This document shows positions 1 through 7,685 of a stretch of 25,669 nucleotides of DNA, one piece after another. Under the pieces are notes generated by a model. The model saw only the letters and a list, made by a program, of their open reading frames with translations, ran no database searches and was not told the origin of the DNA. The DNA is taken from contig CALGHE010000076.1 of NCBI GenBank assembly GCA_937915765.1, positions 1 to 25,669 on the forward strand, written 5' to 3'. The stretch's first letter is position 1; every line of letters starts with the position of its first letter. This DNA comes from an uncultured Bacteroidales bacterium. GTDB lineage: Bacteria; Bacteroidota; Bacteroidia; Bacteroidales; Paludibacteraceae. The translations under genes and the position numbers were made by a program.

Positions 1-659
1 TGGACATTAATCTGGGCTGCCCGTTCCCGATTCTTGTCAGAAAGCGTAAAGGGTGCGGGCTGCTGCCTTTCCCTGATGTCCTGAAGGATATGCTCCGGGT
101 TGTGAGTGAGATGCCTGACTTGTCTTTCTCTGTTAAGATGAGGCTGGGGCTGAACTCTGAGAATGAGGCGATAGGCTTGCTTCCGCTTCTTAATGACTTG
201 CCTTTGAGGCAGATTACGCTTCATCCGAGACTGGGCGTTCAGCAATACAGGGGGAGCGTGGACTTGGATGCGTTCGGCAGGTTCTACTGCAAGTGCGAAA
301 AGCCGCTGGTTTATAATGGCGACTTACTTTGCGCTGATGACGTTGTTCGTGTGAAGGGGTTGTTCCCTGACCTTTCCGGAGTGATGCTGGGCAGAGGTTT
401 GCTGGCAAATCCGGGTCTGGCTAATGAACTGAAGGGCGGCGGACGTCTGACCGAACTTGAACGCAGAGAGAAGGATTTGGCTCTTCACGATGCGCTTTTC
501 CGAATGTTCTGCGAAAGGCTCTGCGGTGATGCTCAGGTGCTGGCTAAGATTAAGCCTTTCTGGGAATATTTTATGCCGTATGTGGAAAAAAGTGTCAGGA
601 AGAAGATTGCCAAGGCTCCCTCTGTCGAAAAGTACAAAGAGGCTGTGAGGTTGTTGTGA
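1..659 (+). CDS. tRNA-dihydrouridine synthase family protein, 5'-truncated by window edge
   Basis: Dus enzymes are FMN- and NADPH-dependent and reduce uridine to dihydrouridine in tRNA D-loops. The reading frame is already open at base 3 and runs to TGA at 657-659, so the N-terminal third of the barrel lies outside the window. The first visible residues are DINLGCP. In E. coli DusB the cysteine of this GCP motif (Cys100) is the catalytic acid; here it is encoded at 18-20. Further family landmarks follow: VKMRLGL (the FMN-phosphate lysine strand), ITLHPR (the conserved barrel His), VYNGD, and GVMLGRGLLANPGL (FMN-phosphate loop). The C-terminal helical tRNA-binding part is present, with KIKPFWEYF and a basic tail. 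The Dus family is clear. I cannot assign the subgroup (A, B or C) from the fragment. The first ATG in frame (90) is internal and is not the true start. Confidence 0.9.
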   Translation, partial: DINLGCPFPILVRKRKGCGLLPFPDVLKDMLRVVSEMPDLSFSVKMRLGLNSENEAIGLLPLLNDLPLRQITLHPRLGVQQYRGSVDLDAFGRFYCKCEKPLVYNGDLLCADDVVRVKGLFPDLSGVMLGRGLLANPGLANELKGGGRLTELERREKDLALHDALFRMFCERLCGDAQVLAKIKPFWEYFMPYVEKSVRKKIAKAPSVEKYKEAVRLL

Positions 660-700
660 CGCGCCTTGTTTTAAGTTCGAAATGTTAAAAAAAAGTGCTA

Positions 701-708
701 TATATTTG
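701..708 (+). promoter_or_regulatory. Bacteroidota -7 promoter box in the 270-nt dus/WG intergenic gap
   Basis: The motif TATATTTG matches TAnnTTTG exactly. A weak -33 candidate, TTCG, lies at 676-679 with a 21-nt spacer. Initiation would be near 714, which gives the WG-repeat gene a leader of about 215 nt. Within that leader a small hairpin (AAAGTC at 722-727 with GACTTT at 737-742) could also act as a weak terminator for dus. A 7-bp inverted repeat (CTGCGGA at 757-763, TCCGCAG at 802-808) is also present. I see no credible ORF in the gap. Confidence 0.45.
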
Positions 709-929
709 TTTTTTTGGGATAAAAGTCTTTATTTCGGACTTTATTTTGAATAGAGGCTGCGGATTCTTGTTGCGTGAAGCCTTTTTTGAGTGGCGTAGGT
801 GTCCGCAGATTGCTTGGACTTATAGCTGCTCGTTTTGGAGGCGAAGGTTCTGTTTGTCTTGACTTTATGCAGATTATGGAACCGTGCTTGCGTTTTTATT
901 AATGTGTAATTTGTTAGTAGTTTGAAATT

Positions 930-3629
930 ATGAAAACGAAATTTAAAATAGGATTGGCGGCGCTTTTGCTATGCGGCGCCGTTAATGTGTATCCGGCGGA
1001 TGTCGAGGATGTTATAAAGCAGGTGAAACGAGGCAAGTTTGAGTCGGCTATAAAGACAAGGGCTAAGGTCTCGAAGAAAATTTCATCTTCGCAAGACCAT
1101 CTGTTGCTTGACCTGGCTGACTGTATCTTATATAACAGCCCTAAGTACAAAGGCTACAATCCAAAGACGGCGTATTCTATTTATAACAAGATAGCGTACA
1201 GCGATTATCTTTATGATAAAAAGGTGATGAACGTGCTGAGGGAAGAGGGTATTGACATAGATGAACTTAGACTGAACGTAGAGTCAAATCTCCTTTCGGA
1301 CGCAAGGGAGGCTAATTCGCTTGAGGCTATCGAAGACATCATCAAGATTTGTCAGGGCTGCTCCTATCTTTCTGACGCTCAGAAGATGAAGGAGGATTTT
1401 ATCTTCTCAAAAACGTTGAAGAACGCCTCTGTGCAGGATGTTGAGAAGTTCTTGGCCGATTATCCTAAGTCTCCTAAAAGAGCTGAGGCTATTAAACTGA
1501 GGGACTCTTTGGCGTTTGTGGCGCTGGACAAGAATGCGGGCGCCTATTCTCAGTACATAAGCATGTATCCGGATTCTAGGTTTGTGCCGCAGCTGCAGAA
1601 AGGGCTTGAGGATATGGCTTATGAAGAGGCTAAGGCTTCCGGTTCTGTGAATCAGTATGCAATTTTTATCGCTAATTATCCGGAAAACTCAAGGGCTGTG
1701 CGTGAGTTTGAAGAGAAAATTGCTGAGAACCAGAAACTTCTGACATGGAAGTTGTCGCCTAAATATAGAAGTTTGAGGCTTGAAGTTGATTCTGCCTCAA
1801 ATAGAAACTATTTTATGATTAACGACGCCGGCGGCTGGGGCGTGGTGACCGAAAACGGTGTGCAGGTTATCGCTCCGGAGTATGAGGATGTCGGCAAGGT
1901 GTTCTCCGGCTTGCTTGTGGCTAAAAAGTTTGGCAAGTGGGGGCTGGTTGATATAAAGAGCGGAAAAGAGGCGCTGCCTTTTGTGGTCTCTAATAAGGAT
2001 GATTTCATGCCGATGAGCAAGCTTTTTGTCGCTTATAAGGAGAACGGCAAGTGGGGACTTCTTTACGCAGGCTCTGCTGTGGCTGTCGAACCTTTTGTGG
2101 AGACTGCCCTGACTGAGTTTAACAGCAAGGTGTTGAGTAACGGCTCGGTGGCTCTATCTTATACCGGACGTCTCGTCATTGTTGACGTGGAAGGAAACAA
2201 GGTGCTGGATGAACAGTATGACGAGGTGAAGTGGCGCAACGCTGACGATATTGACAGCAAACTTATAAAGATGCGTGTCGGAAAGAAGTGGGGGCTTATC
2301 TCTTCGGAAGGAAAGGTGCTTATTGCTCCTGAGTTTGACATGGCTCCGTTCTTCGACCCGGACGGCATATCCAGTGTGAAGAATTTCCAGAGAGAAGGTT
2401 GGATTGACACTACGGGCTCTTACTTGTATTACGATTGGCTCTCTTCGTTCCGCGACTGCGGCGGTGATGACAAGATGATCTCTTACGAGAAGAATGGTGT
2501 GTTCGGCTTTATTGACAAAACTAAGACTAACAACCTCCCTGTTGTTTATCAGGAGGTGGGTGAATGTTTCCAGAATGGTATAGCGAAGGTTAAGAAAGAT
2601 GGTGTCTGGATCTATATTAACCGTCAGGGCAAGGTGGTCTATTCAATGGTTGCCGGCGCTTCTGTGAAACGTGCTGGCGATTTGCTTGTGGTGAAGGAAA
2701 ACGGAGCGTTCAAACTTGTGGATTTTAACGGAACTGTTGTCGCTTTGGGCGAATTTGACGATGTTGACGATGAAATGTTCGAAGGTATGATCCGTGTCAG
2801 AAAAGGCGCTCTGTGGGGGGCTATAGACAGAAATGGATCTGTTATTGTGCCTGTGGAGTACGAGGAGATGTCGCGTTTCTGCAATAACTACTCTGTGGTG
2901 AAAAAGGAAGGCAAGTACGGACTGCTTTACAAAACTTCTTTGGTTCTGCCAGCTAAGTACGACAGACTGCTGGACCCCGGTCACTTCTTTGACGATGACT
3001 GCTATGCGTTCAAGAACGGCGTGACTTCTAATGTGGTTTATGTGACGGTATTTTCTGGAACTGCAAACGAGAAGATTGTAATGAAGGACGGCAAGACTAT
3101 CTTCAAGACGGCGGACGAAATCAGATTGAAAAAACTGAAAAACGGATATACTGTTATAGAGGTGGCTGAACTCGGAATCTTCACAAAGGCGAAGGTCGGA
3201 CTTATTGGTCTGAAGGGCGAACTGCTGGTGACTCCTTTCTACTCGCAGATTAAGCCGATGAAGCAGACTGGCAAGGATGTCTATTTCGCTTATTCGAGCG
3301 CAAACGGAAAGCAGGGTATGATAGACTCTAAAGGTAAGGAACTTACGCCTGCATTCGCTAACTCTATTGTTTCGTTTGATGGCAAGCTTGCTAAAGGTGA
3401 GGTGAACGGCGATAACACTTGTTTCTCTAAGGATGGTATTGTTCTTCTGCCTAAGGGGTACGATATTGTTTCTGGAAACATTGTGAAAAATAAGGCCAAC
3501 GGCAAGTATGGTGTGATAAATGACAGGGGCGACTTAATCGTTTATCCGTCTTACGGAAAGGTCGTGGCGGCAACGGACAAGTTCGCTGTTGTGGAGTTTG
3601 AGGGAAAATATGGTGTTATTTCTTATTAA
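930..3629 (+). CDS. Exported WG-repeat protein with N-terminal helical (TPR-like) region
   Basis: The protein is 899 aa. Residues 1-23 form a typical signal peptide (basic MKTKFK, a hydrophobic core, then NVYPA), so the product is probably periplasmic or surface-facing. Residues of about 24-280 are helical and solenoid-like. From about residue 295 to the C-terminus there are roughly 14 WG (KWG) repeats. These units have the pattern G-K-W/Y-G-hydrophobic-hydrophobic-x-x-x-G followed by a hydrophobic-P-x-x-Y/F-D/E segment, for example GKWGLVDIKSG, KKWGLISSEG, ALWGAIDRNG, GKYGVINDRG. Central units are degenerate (GVWIYINRQG, GAFKLVDFNG). WG repeats form propeller-like or solenoid scaffolds and generally act in protein binding, but no enzymatic role is known for the family. 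The ATG at 930 directly precedes the signal peptide. It is followed by a terminator hairpin and is probably transcribed alone. The family call is secure; the biological function is unknown. Confidence 0.85.
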   Translation: MKTKFKIGLAALLLCGAVNVYPADVEDVIKQVKRGKFESAIKTRAKVSKKISSSQDHLLLDLADCILYNSPKYKGYNPKTAYSIYNKIAYSDYLYDKKVMNVLREEGIDIDELRLNVESNLLSDAREANSLEAIEDIIKICQGCSYLSDAQKMKEDFIFSKTLKNASVQDVEKFLADYPKSPKRAEAIKLRDSLAFVALDKNAGAYSQYISMYPDSRFVPQLQKGLEDMAYEEAKASGSVNQYAIFIANYPENSRAVREFEEKIAENQKLLTWKLSPKYRSLRLEVDSASNRNYFMINDAGGWGVVTENGVQVIAPEYEDVGKVFSGLLVAKKFGKWGLVDIKSGKEALPFVVSNKDDFMPMSKLFVAYKENGKWGLLYAGSAVAVEPFVETALTEFNSKVLSNGSVALSYTGRLVIVDVEGNKVLDEQYDEVKWRNADDIDSKLIKMRVGKKWGLISSEGKVLIAPEFDMAPFFDPDGISSVKNFQREGWIDTTGSYLYYDWLSSFRDCGGDDKMISYEKNGVFGFIDKTKTNNLPVVYQEVGECFQNGIAKVKKDGVWIYINRQGKVVYSMVAGASVKRAGDLLVVKENGAFKLVDFNGTVVALGEFDDVDDEMFEGMIRVRKGALWGAIDRNGSVIVPVEYEEMSRFCNNYSVVKKEGKYGLLYKTSLVLPAKYDRLLDPGHFFDDDCYAFKNGVTSNVVYVTVFSGTANEKIVMKDGKTIFKTADEIRLKKLKNGYTVIEVAELGIFTKAKVGLIGLKGELLVTPFYSQIKPMKQTGKDVYFAYSSANGKQGMIDSKGKELTPAFANSIVSFDGKLAKGEVNGDNTCFSKDGIVLLPKGYDIVSGNIVKNKANGKYGVINDRGDLIVYPSYGKVVAATDKFAVVEFEGKYGVISY

Positions 3630-3730
3630 ATGTTGTGCAGACTGACTTTTCTTCTGATGATGTGCGTGGCGTGACTTGCTGCTTGTCGTCGGAGTGTGGT
3701 GTCCGGTCTTTAATCTATGATAAAAAAATG

Positions 3731-3758
3731 AGGGCTGGGATTGTTCCTGGCCCTTTTG
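3731..3758 (+). terminator. Intrinsic terminator-like hairpin just upstream of coaX
   Basis: Arms 3731-3740 (AGGGCTGGGA) and 3745-3754 (TCCTGGCCCT) pair over 10 bp, including two G-U wobbles, around a TTGT loop. An A-tract (3722-3728) precedes it and TTTT (3754-3757) follows. It would end transcription of the WG-repeat gene. Its T-tract finishes only about 7 nt before the coaX ATG, and I find no exact TAnnTTTG box between 3630 and 3764, so it may act as a leaky attenuator. Confidence 0.7.
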
Positions 3759-3764
3759 CATATT

Positions 3765-4481
3765 ATGAATTTAATTGTGGATCAAGGGAACTCCTCTGTG
3801 AAAATAGGGGTGTTTGATAATGACAGGCTTGTTGAAAGTTTGCGTTTTGACGAATTCGGGTTGAGGGAGGCTGACGCGTTGCTTTGCAAGTATAGTGTCA
3901 GGAAGGCTATCGTTTCGACTGTCGTTAAAACTGATGACAAGCTTTGCGAGTTCTTGAAGGACAGAGTGGATAAGTTTGTCTTTCTCGACGAAAATACAGC
4001 AGTGCCTATTGAAAATCTTTACGAAACGCCGAAGACTCTTGGGCGCGACAGGCTTGCTGTGTGCGTGGGCGCCAATTATTTGATGCCGGACGCTAATTTG
4101 CTCGTGATTGATATCGGTACCGCTATGACGTTTGATGTAGTCAATTCAAAAAATCAGTATGTGGGCGGAAATATTTCGCTTGGACTGGACATGCGTCTGA
4201 AGGCTCTTAATTTTTTTACTGAAAAATTGCCTCTTGTGAATGTTAAAGAGGAGGCTAAACTTATTGGAACAAATACTGAAGATGCGATTTTTTCAGGTGT
4301 GGTTAACGGCATGATTGGAGAAATCGATGGCTTTATTCGTGAAATTATGTTAATTTTTCCTAATATTTCAGTATTTTTGACTGGCGGAGCCTCTTTTTTC
4401 TTTGAAAGAAAATTAAAAAGTAGCATCTTTGCAAATCAAAATTTATTATTAATAGGTTTGAACAGAATACTCAACTATTGA
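3765..4481 (+). CDS. coaX: Type III pantothenate kinase
   Basis: CoaX phosphorylates pantothenate with ATP, the first committed step of coenzyme A synthesis, in the cytosol. It belongs to the ASKHA fold and differs from CoaA in being insensitive to feedback by CoA. The 238-aa product carries the diagnostic motifs. These are phosphate-1 DQGNSSVKIGVF (residues 6-17, Asp6), GRDR (93-96, with the catalytic-base Asp95), phosphate-2 DIGTAMTFD (116-124), the pantothenate loop YVGGNISLGLDMR (132-144), TEDAIFSG (171-178) and TGGAS (206-210). The frame extends upstream to a TTG at 3741. I prefer ATG 3765 because the family begins MxLxVDxGN and because the TTG lies in the terminator loop. The stop overlaps the next start by one base (TGATG), which implies translational coupling. 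Confidence 0.95.
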   Translation: MNLIVDQGNSSVKIGVFDNDRLVESLRFDEFGLREADALLCKYSVRKAIVSTVVKTDDKLCEFLKDRVDKFVFLDENTAVPIENLYETPKTLGRDRLAVCVGANYLMPDANLLVIDIGTAMTFDVVNSKNQYVGGNISLGLDMRLKALNFFTEKLPLVNVKEEAKLIGTNTEDAIFSGVVNGMIGEIDGFIREIMLIFPNISVFLTGGASFFFERKLKSSIFANQNLLLIGLNRILNY

Positions 4482-5737
4482 TGTTAACGAGAAAGGCTAT
4501 AATATTGCTATCCTTTTTGGGTATGCTGGGCTTCGGATTGCAGGCTCAGAATAATACGAGTTCTCCATACACGAGGTATGGCTATGGCGAGCTCGTCGAT
4601 TTGGGTTTCGGACAGAGCAGGGCGATGGGCGGAGTTTCGTCTGCCTTGCGCTCTAAAAAGCATATCAATCCGGCTAACCCTGCGTCTTATACCGCAATCG
4701 ACTCCATGAGCTTCAGATTCGAGTTTGGAGCGTCTCTCCGTATCTCCGCTTATTCCGACTCGAACGCGGACCAGCGTAAGTGGAACGGTAATCTGGAATA
4801 TCTTGCTTTGCAGTTTCCTATAACGCGTTGGCTGGGCGTGAGCGCCGGTTTGGTGCCGTACTCTTTTGTTGGATATGACTTTGAAATGAGGCAGACGGCG
4901 CCGTCGTCAATTGTAGGAGGGGCGTTGGAGTCAACCTCTTTTTACAAAGGAACCGGAGGTCTGAATCAGGCTTTTGTCGGCGTGGGGGTGTCGCCGTTCA
5001 GAAACTTTTCTGTCGGGGCCAATCTGTTTTACAATTTCGGAACAATTGAGCATACAAGTACCGTAAACTTCAAGAACACAGCCTTCAAGGCTACGGAGCA
5101 GGTTAAGAGGATAGAGGTGACGGATTTTAACACATCTTTTGGGGCTCAGTACGAAATCTGCTTTTCAAAGGAGAGAAGCCTCGCTCTGGGCGCCGTGATG
5201 AGCCTGAAGTCAGAACTTGGGGCCGATGCTGTGCAGACAGTCACAACCGCGTCGGTAGATACAGTCTCGCTGAACTTCGACAATAAATTTGATTTGCCGC
5301 TGAGCTTTGGCATGGGTTTTGTATATAATTTAAATGAGAGGCTTCATGTCGGATTTGACTACAAACGTCAGCTTTGGTCTGATGTGAGGTATTTCGGCGA
5401 AAAAGAGTTTTCTGACAAAGACAAGTACGCCTTGGGCGTGGAATTTTTGCCAGACGGAAACAGCAAGCGTTATCTGAAACGCGTGGCATACAGAGCCGGT
5501 TTTAATGTTTCTAACTCTTATTATGATGTGAACGGCAACGATTTCAAAGAGTATGTGGCCAGTGTCGGCTTTGGTCTGCCTCTGAAGAGAGGGCTTAATC
5601 CGACTGTTGTCAATCTCGGATTTGAATATGGAAACATAGGTAAGAAATCTGAGAATATGATAAAGGAACAGTACTTTAAGTTTATTCTTAACATGACAAT
5701 CAACGAACGTTGGTTTGTGAAACGTAAATTTGAATAA
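4481..5737 (+). CDS. Outer-membrane beta-barrel protein
   Basis: The 418-aa product starts with a signal peptide ending in GLQAQ (residues 1 to about 23), and the mature N-terminus is NNTSSPYTRYGYGEL. The body consists of alternating amphipathic strands rich in aromatic residues at strand ends, with frequent gly-rich turns (for example VGLGF- and FNVS-type strands). The chain ends FVKRKF, near the terminal aromatic expected for a Bam substrate. The motif RAMGGVSSALRS followed by NPANPASY resembles the N-terminal region of FadL/OmpP1-like and PorV-like barrels in Bacteroidota. Whether it transports hydrophobic compounds is inference only. It starts at ATG 4481 within the coaX stop codon. A TTG three bases upstream is not preferred. 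The next gene lies 25 nt downstream, in an operon with coaX and lptC. Confidence 0.75.
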   Translation: MLTRKAIILLSFLGMLGFGLQAQNNTSSPYTRYGYGELVDLGFGQSRAMGGVSSALRSKKHINPANPASYTAIDSMSFRFEFGASLRISAYSDSNADQRKWNGNLEYLALQFPITRWLGVSAGLVPYSFVGYDFEMRQTAPSSIVGGALESTSFYKGTGGLNQAFVGVGVSPFRNFSVGANLFYNFGTIEHTSTVNFKNTAFKATEQVKRIEVTDFNTSFGAQYEICFSKERSLALGAVMSLKSELGADAVQTVTTASVDTVSLNFDNKFDLPLSFGMGFVYNLNERLHVGFDYKRQLWSDVRYFGEKEFSDKDKYALGVEFLPDGNSKRYLKRVAYRAGFNVSNSYYDVNGNDFKEYVASVGFGLPLKRGLNPTVVNLGFEYGNIGKKSENMIKEQYFKFILNMTINERWFVKRKFE

Positions 5738-5762
5738 TAATAACTTTAAAATATTTAGTGCG

Positions 5763-7076
5763 ATGAAAATCAAATCTTTATTAATGACTGCGGCTGTTGC
5801 TGGTTTGAGTTTTTCGGGCTATGCTCAGGACGACGAGAAACAGCTGTGCATGGAAAAGGTTAGCCTTTTGACAAATTATGTGAAACAGGGTAACTTTGCT
5901 GACGCAATGACTTTCTTTGACGAGGCTTATTCTAAGTGTCCATCTATTCACTCGTCTCTTTATACTCAGGGTGAAAAGACTTTCGTCGGTCTGCTTAAGG
6001 CTGAGACTGACCAGGCTAAGAAAGACGCTCTTCTTGACAAGTTCATGGGTGTGTACGATAGCTGGATCAAGTATTATGGCAATCAGAAGAAGACTCCTAA
6101 GTATTTTTTGTTGGGTCGCAAGGCAAATAATTATGTGAAATATTCGGATGAAAAAAATCCGGATGTGAAACTTAAAGCGTACGACTGGTATGCAGAGGCT
6201 TTGAAACTGGGTGGTGAAAATTGTGATGTTATGTCGTTCTGGAACTTCATGGATTTGTCTGTGGCTAAGTTCAAGAAGGATCCGGCTCACAAAGAGCAGC
6301 TTATCGAAGATTATCTGTACATCGCTCCGCTTATGGTTAAGCGCTCGAACTCTGGTGTGCCTAAGGACACTATCTTTGCAGAGTTCAAGGGTGAGGTGGA
6401 CATGGCTTTCGCTCGTTCTGGCGTGGCTGACTGCAAAACTCTTGACGGCATTTACGCAAGCAAATTGGACGCTTCTAAGGATGACAAGGTATTCCTTGAA
6501 CGTGTGCTTAGCTTGTATGCTATGGCAGATTGCGAAGAGTCGGCTGTGTACTTCAAGGCTTCTGATTTTATGCACAAAATCAATCCGTCTGCAGGTTCTG
6601 CCCTTGGTATGGCTGCTCAGGCTTTGAAAAACAAAGACTATTCAAAGGCAATCAACTATTACAAGGAAGCTTTGAAACTTACTGACGACCGCGCTTTGAA
6701 GTCTAAAACTCAGGTCGCTATAGCTTCTGTGTACTACAAATTGGGTAATTACGCAGAGTGTAGAAACTTCTCTAATGCCGCTCTGGCTAGCAATGCGAAG
6801 AACTCTTACGCTTATCAGATGATGGCAAGCGCGTTTGTTGCAGGTCGCGCTCAGATTTCAGATGATGCGATTATCCAAAAAACGGCTTTCTGGATTGCTG
6901 TTGACAAACTGGAAAAGGCTAAGCAGATTGACCCAGGTTGTGCTGCAAGTGTAAATAAGCTTATCAGCAACTACAAGGCTCAGTTCCCTTCTAAGTCTGA
7001 AATGTTCATGCGCGGCGTGTCTGGAGCTACTTACAAGGTTCCTGGTTGGATTAATGAGACTACTACTGTCAGATAA
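5763..7076 (+). CDS. Exported tetratricopeptide-repeat protein
   Basis: The 437-aa product begins with the signal peptide MKIKSLLMTAAVAGLSFSGYAQ and is then acidic and helical, suggesting a periplasmic protein. The clearest TPR-type pair lies in the C-terminal third: ALKNKDYSKAINYYKEAL followed by SVYYKLGNYAECRNFSNAAL, then a helix with AYQMMASAF. Earlier helices have degenerate TPR spacing (YVKQGNFADAMTFFDEAY). TPR solenoids bind other proteins. Its place between an outer-membrane barrel and LptC fits a scaffold or assembly role in the envelope, but this is inferred from position only. ATG 5763 sits immediately before the signal peptide. An upstream in-frame TTG (5730) overlaps the preceding gene and would add a non-signal extension. 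The lptC gene starts 12 nt after this stop and is in the same frame. Confidence 0.8.
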   Translation: MKIKSLLMTAAVAGLSFSGYAQDDEKQLCMEKVSLLTNYVKQGNFADAMTFFDEAYSKCPSIHSSLYTQGEKTFVGLLKAETDQAKKDALLDKFMGVYDSWIKYYGNQKKTPKYFLLGRKANNYVKYSDEKNPDVKLKAYDWYAEALKLGGENCDVMSFWNFMDLSVAKFKKDPAHKEQLIEDYLYIAPLMVKRSNSGVPKDTIFAEFKGEVDMAFARSGVADCKTLDGIYASKLDASKDDKVFLERVLSLYAMADCEESAVYFKASDFMHKINPSAGSALGMAAQALKNKDYSKAINYYKEALKLTDDRALKSKTQVAIASVYYKLGNYAECRNFSNAALASNAKNSYAYQMMASAFVAGRAQISDDAIIQKTAFWIAVDKLEKAKQIDPGCAASVNKLISNYKAQFPSKSEMFMRGVSGATYKVPGWINETTTVR

Positions 7077-7088
7077 ATTGTTTTTAAA

Positions 7089-7661
7089 TTGAATAGTGAT
7101 TTGAAACATAAAATTTTGCACATAACGGTTGCGGGGTTCGCAACTGTTATGTGCTTTATGCTTTCCTGCTCGTCTGAAAAAGACCTTGTGCCGCTTAGTC
7201 AGGACAAGAGAAAGGTGCCTACTTTGACCACGCTGGATGTCTCCACTGTCGTGTCGGACTCTGGTGTGACTCGATACAGGGTGGAGTCGCCGGAGTGGCT
7301 TATGTTCGACAAGGCGGACACCGTCTTCTGGGAGTTCCCTAAGGGAATTATGCTCGAAAAGTTCGACCCGCAGATGAAAGTCGATGCTAAATTGCAGAGT
7401 AAGTATGCTATTTATTACAAAGACCTGAAATTGTGGGATTTGAGGGATAGCGTGGTGGCTTTGAATCTGGAAGGCGAGAAATTTGAGTGTGACCAGCTTT
7501 TCTGGAATCAGGAGACTGAAAAGGTATATTCTGATGGTAAAATCAGAATAACTCAGCAAGATAAAATTATCGACGGACTGGGGTTTGAGTCTAATCAGGC
7601 GCTCACGAAATATACAATATTGAAGCCGGTCGGGATTTTCCCCATATCGGATGAGGACTGA
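7089..7661 (+). CDS. lptC: LPS export ABC transporter periplasmic protein LptC
   Basis: LptC is the membrane-anchored periplasmic bridge that receives LPS from LptB2FG and passes it to LptA. The product (190 aa from TTG) has a short N-terminal hydrophobic segment with a lipobox-like FMLSC (Cys27), followed by a beta-jellyroll region. Family features are the opening TLTTLDVSTVVSDSG, the strand pairs VTRYRVESPEW and FWEFPKGI, and the YYKDLKLWDLRDSVVALNLEGEKFECDQLFWNQ section, which is the LptC/DUF1239 core. No ATG lies upstream of the hydrophobic segment. The start must therefore be TTG 7089 or TTG 7101; the only nearby ATG (7149) would remove most of the signal. The gene follows the TPR gene by 12 nt. 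A start with a weak codon suggests translation coupled to the upstream gene. Confidence 0.85.
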   Translation: MNSDLKHKILHITVAGFATVMCFMLSCSSEKDLVPLSQDKRKVPTLTTLDVSTVVSDSGVTRYRVESPEWLMFDKADTVFWEFPKGIMLEKFDPQMKVDAKLQSKYAIYYKDLKLWDLRDSVVALNLEGEKFECDQLFWNQETEKVYSDGKIRITQQDKIIDGLGFESNQALTKYTILKPVGIFPISDED

Positions 7662-7685
7662 TAAATGTTTTGTAAATTTAATAAG

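Noticed and set aside
3741..3764. Longer CoaX with TTG start at 3741
   Set aside because: The eight extra residues precede the conserved MNLIVDQGN start, and the codon lies in a terminator loop.
5781..6575. Open frame of 264 codons antisense to the TPR gene
   Set aside because: It overlaps a signal-peptide-bearing operon gene and shows no motif or start signal of its own.
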